This document shows, piece by piece, positions 44,569-52,792 of a stretch of DNA of 64,000 bases. Made by a program: the position numbers and the translations under genes. The first letter of the stretch is position 1, and the number at the start of each line of letters is the position of its first letter. Location of the stretch: positions 62,001 through 126,000 of the forward strand of contig NZ_BILX01000001.1 of assembly GCF_004000785.1 (NCBI RefSeq). The letters are read 5' to 3'. This DNA is from Paenibacillus ehimensis NBRC 15659 (lineage in GTDB: Bacteria; Bacillota; Bacilli; Paenibacillales; NBRC-103111). The notes under the pieces were generated by a model. That model ran no database searches, had not been told where the DNA came from, and saw nothing but the letters and a program-made list of their open reading frames with translations.

Positions 44569-44677
44569 ATCGCGCGAAGGGAGGCCGCGGCTCCCGTTTT
44601 CTTGTGAAATTTATCACATTGGACGCGGCATAAATCTTGTTGAATGCGGGTGTTTGCAAAAATTTGGATATGCGGCG

Positions 44678-44708
44678 CATAATCTTTTCCAATCCTTGGA
44701 CATACTAT
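44678..44708 (+). promoter_or_regulatory. possible mother-cell sporulation promoter of the cotF-like gene
   Basis: CATAATC (44678-44684) and CATACTAT (44701-44708), 16 nt apart, resemble the -35 and -10 of sigma-E/sigma-K promoters (-10 consensus CATAnnnT). A transcript would start about 33 nt before ATG 44748. The match is modest. Confidence 0.35.
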
Positions 44709-44747
44709 CGGTGTTCCGACAATATCCATTCTGTTCAGGAGGTTTTT

Positions 44748-45332
44748 ATGCACACGCAGCAACGTTTTGCCGCTCACGAATTTTTGGAAACCCAAGAGGC
44801 CATCCGCACGAAAGCGGCGCATATCGAACTGTACGGCGTTCTGTTCGCGATGGCGCAGGATACGCACTTGAAAGATATTTTGTTCAATCAGCAGCGCCGG
44901 ATGCTGGAAGGATACGATTACGGCATCGGCCTGATGCAAGGCAGAGGCATCGCCATGACGCCGCATACGCCGGAGCTTCGCATTTACGAAAGACCGCAAG
45001 TCGGACTGAAGCAGCCGTCCCTGCCTGCGCCTAATCCGAACGCTGCGCAGCTGTCCGATGTGTCCATCGCGACCATCGCGCTGAATCTGCACAAAACGGG
45101 CTCGGCCGTCGCCATGCTGTGGGCCTGCGAATGCGTAGATCCGCAAATTCGCCAGTACCATGCGACCTCGGCGAACATCTGCCAGGAGATGGCTTGGGAG
45201 CTGTTCCAGTATATGAACTACAAGGGCTTCTACCAAGTTCCGCAGCTGGCCGACCATACGATGCGCACCATGATCCAGGCCGTGCAACCGACTGCGGAGC
45301 CGCAGCAGCCTTACCAGACGCATTTTCAATAA
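44748..45332 (+). CDS. CotF-family spore coat protein
   Basis: 194-aa ferritin-like helical protein of the CotF family, found in the spore coat of Bacilli. It has two helix pairs with FAAHEFLETQEAIRTKAAHI, EGYDYGIGLMQGRGI and SNQ-like central residues (DVSIATIALNLHKTGSAVAM), then YHATSANICQEMAWELFQYM and the Gln/Pro-rich C-terminus. ATG 44748 follows CAGGAGGTTTTT. It is a single gene with its own terminator, expected to be expressed late in the mother cell. Confidence 0.88.
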   Translation: MHTQQRFAAHEFLETQEAIRTKAAHIELYGVLFAMAQDTHLKDILFNQQRRMLEGYDYGIGLMQGRGIAMTPHTPELRIYERPQVGLKQPSLPAPNPNAAQLSDVSIATIALNLHKTGSAVAMLWACECVDPQIRQYHATSANICQEMAWELFQYMNYKGFYQVPQLADHTMRTMIQAVQPTAEPQQPYQTHFQ

Positions 45333-45352
45333 CAGTTTCCGCTGCTTTCGGG

Positions 45353-45392
45353 AAGCCGGGGTTCTCTTGTTCAAGAGAGCCCGGCTTTTTTT
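45353..45392 (+). terminator. terminator after the cotF-like gene
   Basis: AAGCCGGG...CCCGGCTT with an inner TCTCTTG/CAAGAGA stem, then a run of eight T. Confidence 0.95.
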
Positions 45393-45524
45393 GTGCCGGA
45401 ATGATAAAATCAAGGAGAGGATCGGCAAAAAAACGGGCAAATCCTTCCTAACCTAACAGTTTCTTAATAAAGCTCTGTCATAATAGGGATATTACATCAC
45501 CTTAGAAGGTTGGGGGTTTTGCCT

Positions 45525-45887
45525 ATGGCTAAAGTAATGGTAGTCGATGATGCCGCTTTCATGCGGATGATGCTGCGAACGATGCTGACGGAGGAAGGAC
45601 ACGAAGTGGTGGCGGAAGCGACGAACGGCATGGAGGCGGTCAACGCTTATTTGTCCGTCCGGCCCGACCTGGTCACGATGGATATTACGATGCCCGAGCT
45701 GGACGGGGTTGGAGCGGTCAAAGAAATCCGCAAGCACGATCCGAACGCCAAGATCATCATGTGCTCGGCCATGGGCCAAAAGGGCATGGTGCTCGAAGCC
45801 ATTACGGCGGGCGCGAAGGATTTTGTCGTCAAGCCGTTTCAAAAAGACCGCGTCATCGAGTCGGTCAATAAAGTCCTCGGCTTGTAA
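45525..45887 (+). CDS. CheY-type single-domain response regulator
   Basis: 120-aa receiver domain with all key residues: Asp8/Asp9, phosphoacceptor Asp53 (VTMDITMPELDG), Ser81 and Lys103 (VVKPF). The sequence (AKVMVVDDAAFMRMMLRTML) is close to chemotaxis CheY, although no flagellar or cheA genes are adjacent. It may therefore be a solo CheY serving the chemoreceptors elsewhere in the window, or a stand-alone signalling protein. The ATG at 45525 is chosen as the natural CheY start; ribosome-site sequence is GGGGG about 8 nt upstream. Confidence 0.92.
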   Translation: MAKVMVVDDAAFMRMMLRTMLTEEGHEVVAEATNGMEAVNAYLSVRPDLVTMDITMPELDGVGAVKEIRKHDPNAKIIMCSAMGQKGMVLEAITAGAKDFVVKPFQKDRVIESVNKVLGL

Positions 45888-45953
45888 CGCGTCCGGCGGG
45901 AGCCGGTTTACCGGCCGCCGTTTCCATAACGAGCTCGAATTATATTAAGCGAA

Positions 45954-45996
45954 AGCCGGTCGTTGTCGCCTTATGGCGGAGCGGCCGGTTTTTTTT
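45954..45996 (+). terminator. terminator after the CheY-like gene
   Basis: AAGCCGGTCG...CGGCCGGTT stem (one wobble pair) followed by eight T. Confidence 0.85.
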
Positions 45997-46061
45997 CGGA
46001 CCAACTCTTCGGATATATATTGTGGAGGAGGGAGCACGGTAGAGATGAGTACCGTAAGTGT

Positions 46062-47003
46062 TTAACAATAGAGCAGCCGCATGGACTCGATTTTTTGTTT
46101 CATGTACGTCACGGCTTCATGAGGCTCCGTTATCTTTATATCACTCCCGAATTGCCAGATAAAATCTACGTAAAATCTCAAGTCCTCTGCGGCGATCCGG
46201 ATGTCGGCACGCCCGCTTCCGTCCTCATTGCGCAGGATATAGGGAGCGATCCGCGAATTCGATTCCAACAACCATACGCCTTTTTTCGTCAACTCCAACC
46301 GGAGCAGCGTTTGTTCCTGATGGTCTTTTTGGGGCTTATCCATTAACGTCTTCTGAGTGATCTCATCCCGGCAAGGAATCGATTCATTGATAGACGCAGA
46401 TAGGATCCGATCCACTCTAAATTGCCTGATTTCTTCCCGAAGAAAACAAAATGCGGGGCAATACCAGAAGCCGGAACTCGCATAGAGCCCGACGGGCTGA
46501 ATATTCCGCTCCGACACCTCGCTGCTGGATTTGTACTCGATGGTAACTACGCTGCGAATCATAATAGCCTGCAGCAGAGTTTGGAGAATCTCCGGAGACA
46601 TCCACCGATAGGGACTCCACAACATAATCCTGTTCTTTAAACGATCGATCTGCTCCCTTACATCCATAGGTAAATAATGGTAGAATTTGCGGAGCGCCGA
46701 ATGTGCCCCCTCACCAAATGGCAGTGAACTGAAGTAATCCAAGGATTGGCAGGCAAAAAACATCGCAATGGCTTCGCCTTCGGAGAAACTGATCGGCGGG
46801 AGGAGCCTTTCTTGGAGCAGTCTGTAACCGCCCCCTCTTCCCTGGACGGAGTAGATGGGAACACCGAGCTCGCTTAGTTCCTGCAAGTCCCGCGTAATCG
46901 TCCGGCTGGACAGTCCGAATTCATCAGCCAACTCTCGGACGGTAAATGACTTGCTGGCATTTATTCTCATCATCATTTGGATTAGCCGCTGTGACTTCTG
47001 CAA
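46062..47003 (-). CDS. WYL-domain transcriptional regulator (YafY/YobV type)
   Basis: 313-aa regulator with an N-terminal winged HTH (SFTVRELADEFGLSSRTITR, GGGYRLL) and a WYL ligand domain in the middle (about 120-215, FWYCPAFCFLREEIRQFRVD), plus a C-terminal WCX extension. TTG 47003 is preferred because GGAGGGGGG lies just upstream; an ATG at 47021 has no ribosome site. It is divergent from a small hydrolase gene that it probably controls. The pair is noticeably AT-richer than its surroundings. Confidence 0.88.
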   Translation of the reverse strand: MQKSQRLIQMMMRINASKSFTVRELADEFGLSSRTITRDLQELSELGVPIYSVQGRGGGYRLLQERLLPPISFSEGEAIAMFFACQSLDYFSSLPFGEGAHSALRKFYHYLPMDVREQIDRLKNRIMLWSPYRWMSPEILQTLLQAIMIRSVVTIEYKSSSEVSERNIQPVGLYASSGFWYCPAFCFLREEIRQFRVDRILSASINESIPCRDEITQKTLMDKPQKDHQEQTLLRLELTKKGVWLLESNSRIAPYILRNEDGSGRADIRIAAEDLRFYVDFIWQFGSDIKITEPHEAVTYMKQKIESMRLLYC

Positions 47004-47121
47004 TACCTTTCCCCCCTCCATTTATTACTTTTATTTTAGCACATAAATAAGCCATAATTTGTCGTATTTAAATGCTACATTTAACTTGTAATCATCTTAA
47101 CCGGCAATGGAGGAAAAGAAG

Positions 47122-47850
47122 ATGTCCACTCAAGAAGGCGCACAGGAAAAGATAGGTCTGGTTTTACTTACCGGAGCAGGACTGGATAGCCGTATTTGGA
47201 GCAAAGTGGTGGATGGACTTGATTATCCTCATCTGATGGCCAATTATCCTCGAAGAGAAGATTCGATAGAATCGCGGAACAAGCTTTCTTTGGACGAATA
47301 TGTTACTCATGTAAAAAGACAAGTAGACGAATGGGGATCTCGGAGGTTCGTTATCGTGGCGCATTCGCTCGGGGGAGTAATCGGTCTTCGGCTTGCATCC
47401 GAACTAAACGATCGATTAGCAGGCTATATCTCCGTAGCGGCGGCGGTTCCAAAAAATGGCGGTTCCTTTTTGTCCGTCCTGCCATTCCCCAAAAGAATTC
47501 TAATCTCAACGATTCTGCGAATAATCGGCACGAAGCCGCCAGAGTCTGCCATTCGTGCGGGATTGTGCAGCGATCTTTCAGCAGCGCAAGCTGCGGAAAT
47601 CATAAATGGTTTCACACCTGAGGCCGTACGCGTGTATACGGATCGAAGCAATGTATCCCTGCCGATGGTTCCAACGTTGTATGTGAAGCTAACCAAAGAC
47701 AAAGAGTTCAGTCCCTCTTTGCAAAATAAAATGATTTCGAACCTTTCCCCCCAATGGGTACGAAGTCTGGACACAGGGCACCTGCCCATGCTCAGCGATC
47801 CGGATGGGTTAAGGGCTGTTTTAGGGGAATTCATGGCAGACGTGAGGTAG
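47122..47850 (+). CDS. alpha/beta hydrolase divergent from the WYL regulator
   Basis: 242-aa hydrolase with nucleophile elbow AHSLGG, an N-terminal LLTGAGLDSRIW turn as the oxyanion hole, and a C-terminal DTGHLPMLSDP catalytic histidine. Similar to AB-hydrolase_6/salicylate-esterase-like proteins; the substrate is unknown. ATG 47122 follows GGAGG by 8 nt. Together with the divergent WYL regulator it forms a two-gene, low-G+C module. Confidence 0.85.
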   Translation: MSTQEGAQEKIGLVLLTGAGLDSRIWSKVVDGLDYPHLMANYPRREDSIESRNKLSLDEYVTHVKRQVDEWGSRRFVIVAHSLGGVIGLRLASELNDRLAGYISVAAAVPKNGGSFLSVLPFPKRILISTILRIIGTKPPESAIRAGLCSDLSAAQAAEIINGFTPEAVRVYTDRSNVSLPMVPTLYVKLTKDKEFSPSLQNKMISNLSPQWVRSLDTGHLPMLSDPDGLRAVLGEFMADVR

Positions 47851-48068
47851 TAAGCCGGGGGGTGAAGAGCAGCGCCCGGCCTGTTTAAAACGCGCGCGCG
47901 GCGGAAGAGCGGGAATGTCCGTCTTGCGGACTTACGTTAATGATGGAAACGTGAAAATCCGGCAGAAAACGGCGGCAGGAACCGGGGCGCGCATCTTTTG
48001 CGAAGGGGAGGGGCATGCTAGGAATTGCATTTCACTTCCATTTGGCTTAGAAAGGCGGTGAAGCGCTC

Positions 48069-48935
48069 GTGCCATTCGCCAAAATTAACGGAACGACGCT
48101 GTACTACAAAGTGAAGGGCTACGGCGTTCCGATCGTGTTCATTCATCCTCCGATGCTGACGAGCAGCAACTTTGCGGACCAGATGAAGCAGCTTTCGGGC
48201 AAGTATCAGGTTATTGCGTTCGATATTCGCGGCCACGGACAGAGCGGGCAATCCTCGGAGCCGCTTACCTACGGCCTGCTCGCGGAAGACATTCGCGGGC
48301 TGCTCGACCATTTGGAGCTGAAAAAAGCTTACTTGTGCGGGTATTCGACCGGCGGATCGGTGGCGTTGGAAGCGCTGCTTCGTTACCCCGACCGGTTCTA
48401 CGGGGCGATTCTGATCAGCGGCATGTCGGAGTTAAGCGACTGGTACCGGCGCAGCGAGGTTTGGGCGGCGGTCGGGATGATGGGGCTTCGCGCCAAACGG
48501 ATTGTCGCAGCGGTCATCGCTTTGGGCAACGCGAACAAATGGAAGACGTTCCGGCGTTTGTACCGCACGGCCAAGGAAGGACAGCTGCGGAACGTGAACG
48601 ACTACTTCAAGTGCAGCCTGACATACAACTGCACGGAGAGGCTTGGGCAGATTCAAGTGCCGGTGCTGCTCTTATACGGGGAGAAAGATAAAGAATTTCG
48701 CCGGTATGCGCAAATCCTTCATCGCAGACTGCCCGACAGCACGCTGCATTTCCTGCCCAAAGTCGGTCACCAGCTTCCGACCAAATCGTCGGCTTTGGTG
48801 AATGCGTTAATCCGCCATTGGATCGACGAGCGCCATCCTTGGAAGACGGCGGACAAATCCCGGCAGCCGGCGCCGTCCTTGCCTGTGTTTCCCCTGCCGG
48901 ATGTACCGCAGGCCGAAGAGACGACCGAGGTGTAG
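48069..48935 (+). CDS. alpha/beta hydrolase with proline-rich tail
   Basis: 288-aa alpha/beta hydrolase: oxyanion region IVFIHPPMLTSSNF, FDIRGHGQSG, nucleophile elbow GYSTGG, acid in LLYGEKDKEFRR and histidine in KVGHQLPTKSS. The last 30 residues (KSRQPAPSLPVFPLPDVPQ) are a proline-rich tail beyond the fold. GTG 48069 follows GGCGGTGAAGCG. Probably an esterase or peroxidase-like hydrolase; context gives no substrate. Confidence 0.88.
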   Translation: MPFAKINGTTLYYKVKGYGVPIVFIHPPMLTSSNFADQMKQLSGKYQVIAFDIRGHGQSGQSSEPLTYGLLAEDIRGLLDHLELKKAYLCGYSTGGSVALEALLRYPDRFYGAILISGMSELSDWYRRSEVWAAVGMMGLRAKRIVAAVIALGNANKWKTFRRLYRTAKEGQLRNVNDYFKCSLTYNCTERLGQIQVPVLLLYGEKDKEFRRYAQILHRRLPDSTLHFLPKVGHQLPTKSSALVNALIRHWIDERHPWKTADKSRQPAPSLPVFPLPDVPQAEETTEV

Positions 48936-49060
48936 GCGCGAAACGGTGCCGCTTATCCGAAAAAATGATCCGCCTGGCGGCAATCCGTGGGATTGCGGCC
49001 TTCTTTGCGTGCCGCCCTTAGGCATAGTACAATAGCGGGATAGTAGAGAAACCGGAGAGG

Positions 49061-49783
49061 ATGAACACGATTATGGACCCGATCCAACGAGAAAAGCTGC
49101 TGGAGCAGGCGGCCGTTTATGCCAGAACCGAATTGGAGCGAGACAGCAGCGGCCACGATTGGTGGCATATTGTCCGGGTGACCCGTACGGCCAAACGGCT
49201 GGCGGCGGTCGAACGGGCGGATACGTTCATCTGCGAGTTGGCGGCCCTGCTGCACGACGTAGCCGATGAAAAGCTGAACCCGAGCAAGGAAGCCGGACTG
49301 CAGAAGGTGGAGAACTGGCTGGCCGAAGCGGGAACGGACGAAGCGGACTGTGCTCATGTCATGGACATTATTTCGACGATGTCCTTTGGAGGAGGACGCG
49401 GACAGCCGATGCGTACTGCCGAAGGCCGGATCGTACAGGACGCCGACCGCCTCGATGCGATCGGCGCGATCGGGATCGCCCGGGTGTTCGCTTACGGCGG
49501 CTGGAAGGGCCGGCCGATGCATGATCCGGAGCTGCCGGTCCGGGAGCACATGACGCCCGAGGAATACCGCAGCCACCCGGGGACGGCGATCAACCACTTT
49601 TACGAGAAGCTGCTGAAGCTCAAGGATTTGATGAACACGAACGCTGCCCGCGCTTTGGCGGAAGAACGCCACCGCTTTATGGAGCGGTATTTGGAGCAGT
49701 TTTATAGCGAATGGGACGCCGTAGACGGGGCATTCGATTCTGCCGGGGAGAACGTTTCACCGGCTGAGACAGCGTCCCGATGA
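49061..49783 (+). CDS. HD-domain phosphohydrolase (YedJ-like)
   Basis: 240-aa metal-dependent HD-superfamily protein. Metal ligands are visible as GHDWWH (His32/His36), LLHD (His65-Asp66) and VQDADRLDAIGAIGIARVF. This is the YedJ-type pattern, usually a nucleotide or nucleoside-phosphate hydrolase. ATG 49061 is very close to GGAGAGG; ATG 49073, 12 nt further, is an alternative. Its stop overlaps the next gene by 4 nt, implying translational coupling. Confidence 0.9.
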   Translation: MNTIMDPIQREKLLEQAAVYARTELERDSSGHDWWHIVRVTRTAKRLAAVERADTFICELAALLHDVADEKLNPSKEAGLQKVENWLAEAGTDEADCAHVMDIISTMSFGGGRGQPMRTAEGRIVQDADRLDAIGAIGIARVFAYGGWKGRPMHDPELPVREHMTPEEYRSHPGTAINHFYEKLLKLKDLMNTNAARALAEERHRFMERYLEQFYSEWDAVDGAFDSAGENVSPAETASR

Positions 49784-50589
49784 CGGTCCAGGTCGTATTC
49801 GGTGCCTCAGCAGAAGGCTGCTTGAAGGTTGCTATGGGAATCCGGCCCGACAAGTCGGTGCTCAATTGGGAAGACGACTTGATGTCGGGCCCTCCGGTTT
49901 GTGCGGCTTCGCACGATTGGGAGGACGTGCGTCTTCGCTGGGGGGAAGCCATCGCCAATGAGGAAGCCCGGCAATACTTGCCGTATCTGAGGAGCTGCAT
50001 GGAAGCTTGGCGGGAGTGGCTCCCCCGCCTTTCCATGGACCCGGTTCCCGTTGTCGTCTGGGCAGCCGATAACGTTTTTGAACAAACCGGGCTTCGCGCC
50101 GTGCTTGCTTCCCTGCCGCCCGACGTGTCCGTATCCGTCATGGATGTCACCGTCGCTTCCGGAGGACGGTTTCGTCATACGGGGGAAGCTTCCCCCGAGG
50201 AATTGGCTTTGTGGATCGGAAAGGCGGAGCCGCTTGCGCCGCGAACCAAAGATTGGCTTATCCAGGACTGGCGGAGACTGGTACAAGAAGCGGGCTTGCT
50301 TCGCATCTATAAGAACGGCAGTCTTCGGACGGTGGATGAAAGCTACTTTGACGAAACGATCATTCGATGCATCCGCACGATACAAGCGGAAGCTCAAGGC
50401 TGGGTTAAAATCGGTCCGTTGATCGGGGAAATTCTTTTTCATGCTTTGGACCGTCCGATCTCCCATAGCTGGATCGAATACCGGCTCCGCCGTTTGATCG
50501 AACAGGGCATCCTTACCTATACGGGCTCGCTGGAAGCGATGCACGATTACGTCGTAAAGCTTGTCGAGCCGCCCGATTCGGCCGGCTAG
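49780..50589 (+). CDS. DUF1835/DUF3658 domain protein
   Basis: 269 aa. The N-terminal part has the DUF1835 pattern (VQVVFGASAEGCLKVAMG, then LNWEDDLMSGPP and later VVVWAADNVFEQTGLRAVLA). The C-terminal part resembles DUF3658 with a helical winged segment (ISHSWIEYRLRRLIEQGILT). The ATGA overlap with the HD gene suggests a functional pair. Families of this kind are unassigned; the domain order is the usual one. Confidence 0.8.
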   Translation: MTVQVVFGASAEGCLKVAMGIRPDKSVLNWEDDLMSGPPVCAASHDWEDVRLRWGEAIANEEARQYLPYLRSCMEAWREWLPRLSMDPVPVVVWAADNVFEQTGLRAVLASLPPDVSVSVMDVTVASGGRFRHTGEASPEELALWIGKAEPLAPRTKDWLIQDWRRLVQEAGLLRIYKNGSLRTVDESYFDETIIRCIRTIQAEAQGWVKIGPLIGEILFHALDRPISHSWIEYRLRRLIEQGILTYTGSLEAMHDYVVKLVEPPDSAG

Positions 50590-50616
50590 CCGGCTTCGTG
50601 CCGGCGGCGGACCGTT

Positions 50617-51789
50617 TTACGCGAACTGCTTCAGGAAACGGCCCATCCGTTCGATCGCTTCGGTCAAATTTTCCACCGAAGAGGCATAGGAGCAGCGGAT
50701 ATGGCCTTCCCCGGCGGAGCCGAGAGCGTTGCCGGGCACGACCGCAACCTTCGTTTCCTCCAGCAGCCGCCAGGCGAAAGTCTCGGACGAAAGGCCCGTG
50801 TGCCGGATCGACGGGAAGGCGTAGAAGGCTCCCCGGGGCTCGAAGCAGGGCAGGCCGATTTCTTGAAAGCCTTTCAGCACGAGCCGCCGCCGCTGATTAT
50901 ACGAGCTGACCATCTCTTTCATTTCCTCCGTGCCGTTCCGGAGCGCTTCGATGGCCGCCTTCTGCACCGTAATCGGCGCGCAGATCATCGTGTATTGATG
51001 GATCTTGGTCATCGCGGCGATGACTTCGGAATGTCCGCAGGCGTACCCGAGCCGCCAGCCGGTCATGGCGTACGCCTTGGAGAAGCCGTTCAGCAAAATC
51101 GTCCGGTCCCGCATCCCCGGCAGCGCCGCAAAGCACGTATGCTCGCCCTCGTAGGTCAGCTTGTCGTACACCTCGTCGGAAATGACGATCAAGTTATGCT
51201 TTTCCACGACTTTGGCAATCTCGAGCAGATCCTCTCGGGGCATCGTCGCGCCGGTCGGATTGTTCGGATAGTTGAACAGCAGCGCCTTAGTCCGCGGCGT
51301 GATCGCGGCTTCCACCTGCGCGGCGGTCAGCCGGAAATCGTTGTCCGCCGTCGTGGTCAGCGGAACCGGCACGCCGCCCGCCATCGTGACGCATGGCGCG
51401 TAGGAGACGTAGCACGGCTCGGCGATCAGCACCTCGTCCCCCGAATGGACGATAGCGCGCAAAGCGAGATCGACCGCTTCGCTGACCCCGACCGTCACCA
51501 GCACCTCGCTGCGGGGCTCGTAGCGCACGCTGTAAAACCCGTGCAGGTGAGCGGCAATTTCCTCCCGCAGCTCCAGCAGGCCCGCGTTGGACGTATACAT
51601 CGTGTACCCTTGCCGCAAAGACTGAATCCCCGTTTCCCGGATGGCCCAAGGCGTCACAAAGTCGGGCTCCCCGACGCCGAGCGAAATAATTCCGGTCATT
51701 TCCGACGCGAGATCGAAAAAGCGCCGGATGCCGGAAGGCGGCATATCCCGGATGACGGGGGAGATGCGTTCGGACCAGTTCAAAGTCAT
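50617..51789 (-). CDS. patA: class-I/II aminotransferase (PatA-like) under T-box control
   Basis: 390-aa fold-type-I PLP enzyme. It has the substrate/PLP parts ISLGVGEPDFVTPWAI, NYPNNPTGATM, SDEVYDKLTYEG and the lysine motif NGFSKAYAMTGWRLGY, with C-terminal IRCSYASS. Close to the B. subtilis PatA group, proposed N-acetyl-LL-diaminopimelate or general aromatic/branched amino acid aminotransferases. ATG 51789 is chosen (GGTGA 6 nt upstream). A T-box leader directly precedes it, so its expression depends on uncharged tRNA; this ties it to the synthesis of one amino acid. Confidence 0.9.
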   Translation of the reverse strand: MTLNWSERISPVIRDMPPSGIRRFFDLASEMTGIISLGVGEPDFVTPWAIRETGIQSLRQGYTMYTSNAGLLELREEIAAHLHGFYSVRYEPRSEVLVTVGVSEAVDLALRAIVHSGDEVLIAEPCYVSYAPCVTMAGGVPVPLTTTADNDFRLTAAQVEAAITPRTKALLFNYPNNPTGATMPREDLLEIAKVVEKHNLIVISDEVYDKLTYEGEHTCFAALPGMRDRTILLNGFSKAYAMTGWRLGYACGHSEVIAAMTKIHQYTMICAPITVQKAAIEALRNGTEEMKEMVSSYNQRRRLVLKGFQEIGLPCFEPRGAFYAFPSIRHTGLSSETFAWRLLEETKVAVVPGNALGSAGEGHIRCSYASSVENLTEAIERMGRFLKQFA

Positions 51790-51836
51790 GACCATTCACC
51801 AGCTTTTCATGGATTTGTTCGTGCATTTTCGCAAAT

Positions 51837-52092
51837 AAAAAAGCCCCCGTCCCCAAAAAAGGGACGAGAGCTAGGCTCACGCGGTACCACCCTCGTTGAC
51901 TCCAATACTATGAAGTCCACTCGGTCCTATAACGGCGGAACACCGGCCAACTCCTACGGCTGCAAGCTTCAGAGGGCGACTCCAGGGTGGCTTTCGGCAG
52001 GGCTTCTTTCCCGGGCTCGCACCTTCCCCGGGTCGCTTGGAAATACACCGTGCTTACTTTCCCCATCGTTGTCTTTCATGAAAAATAAATTA
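51837..52092 (-). promoter_or_regulatory. T-box riboswitch of the aminotransferase gene
   Basis: Transcribed on the minus strand. It has the conserved T-box core AGGGTGGTACCGCG (51880-51893), a Stem I with GATGGGGAAAGTA near 52060-52072 and a distal GGTGCGAG loop near 52016-52023. An intrinsic terminator GCTCTCGTCCC...GGGGACGGGGGC with six T ends at 51837. The antiterminator would form when uncharged tRNA pairs its NCCA end with TGG. The specifier cannot be fixed with certainty; GCC (51998-51996) followed by GAA is one candidate. Confidence 0.95.
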
Positions 52093-52097
52093 ACAGT

Positions 52098-52127
52098 ACT
52101 ATAGCACGGGTCGTTTTCGGCTGTCAA
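52098..52127 (-). promoter_or_regulatory. promoter of the T-box/aminotransferase transcript
   Basis: Perfect TTGACA (52127-52122), 18 nt, TATAGT (52103-52098) on the minus strand, just ahead of the T-box Stem I. Confidence 0.9.
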
Positions 52128-52177
52128 TCGTCTCTTCGGACAGCACCGCCGCGATAGTGCATTGAACCGTCCGAAGT

Positions 52178-52792
52178 TCAGTCCGCGCCTGTTAGCTCGC
52201 TCCAATTCACGACGGCGGTGCACAGATGCCGGATCAAGCCAGGCTCGTGGCTGACGACGAGCACGCCGAGCTGGCGCCGCCGGGCGATCGCGAGCACGGC
52301 CTGCCAGATTTGCGCCTGCGTGATCGCGTCGAGCATCGTCGTCATCTCGTCGGCGATGAGAAACCGCGTTTGCGGCCCGAGCGCCCGCGCTACGCAGAAC
52401 CGCTGCAGCTCGCCGCCGGACAATTCGCCGGGCCGGCGGCGGAGCCACTCCCGTTCGATGCCCAGCGCGTCCAGCAGCGCCGGGTCGGGCTCCCCGCCTT
52501 CGCGCAGGACGCGGTGCATCGGCCACTTCGGATTGACCGCTTTCTCCGGGTGCTGGAAGACGAGCTGCACCGGGTGATAGCCGCTGCGCGGGAGGGGGCT
52601 GCCGCCTAACGTAATGCGCCCTTCGCGCGGCTCCTCGTACCCGGCCAGCAGCCGTCCGAGCGTCGTCTTGCCGCAGCCGCTCGGACCGACGAGGCCAACC
52701 ATTTCCCCGGGGTTTAGCGTAAGATCGACGCCTCGGAACAGCCAAGCGTCCCGGCCGCGCCGATACCCAAGGCCTCGCGCTTCAAGTCGCAT
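52178..52792 (-). CDS. peptide/nickel-type ABC transporter ATP-binding protein (OppF/NikE-like)
   Basis: 204-aa ATPase: Walker A GPSGCGKTT, signature LSGGELQRF, Walker B FLIADEMTTMLD, H-loop VVSHEPGLI. Short for OppF but typical of NikE-like subunits; no C-terminal oligopeptide-binding extension. It is the last gene of a five-gene operon, overlapping the preceding ATPase gene by 11 nt. The two ATPases would form a heterodimer. Confidence 0.9.
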   Translation of the reverse strand: MRLEARGLGYRRGRDAWLFRGVDLTLNPGEMVGLVGPSGCGKTTLGRLLAGYEEPREGRITLGGSPLPRSGYHPVQLVFQHPEKAVNPKWPMHRVLREGGEPDPALLDALGIEREWLRRRPGELSGGELQRFCVARALGPQTRFLIADEMTTMLDAITQAQIWQAVLAIARRRQLGVLVVSHEPGLIRHLCTAVVNWSELTGAD

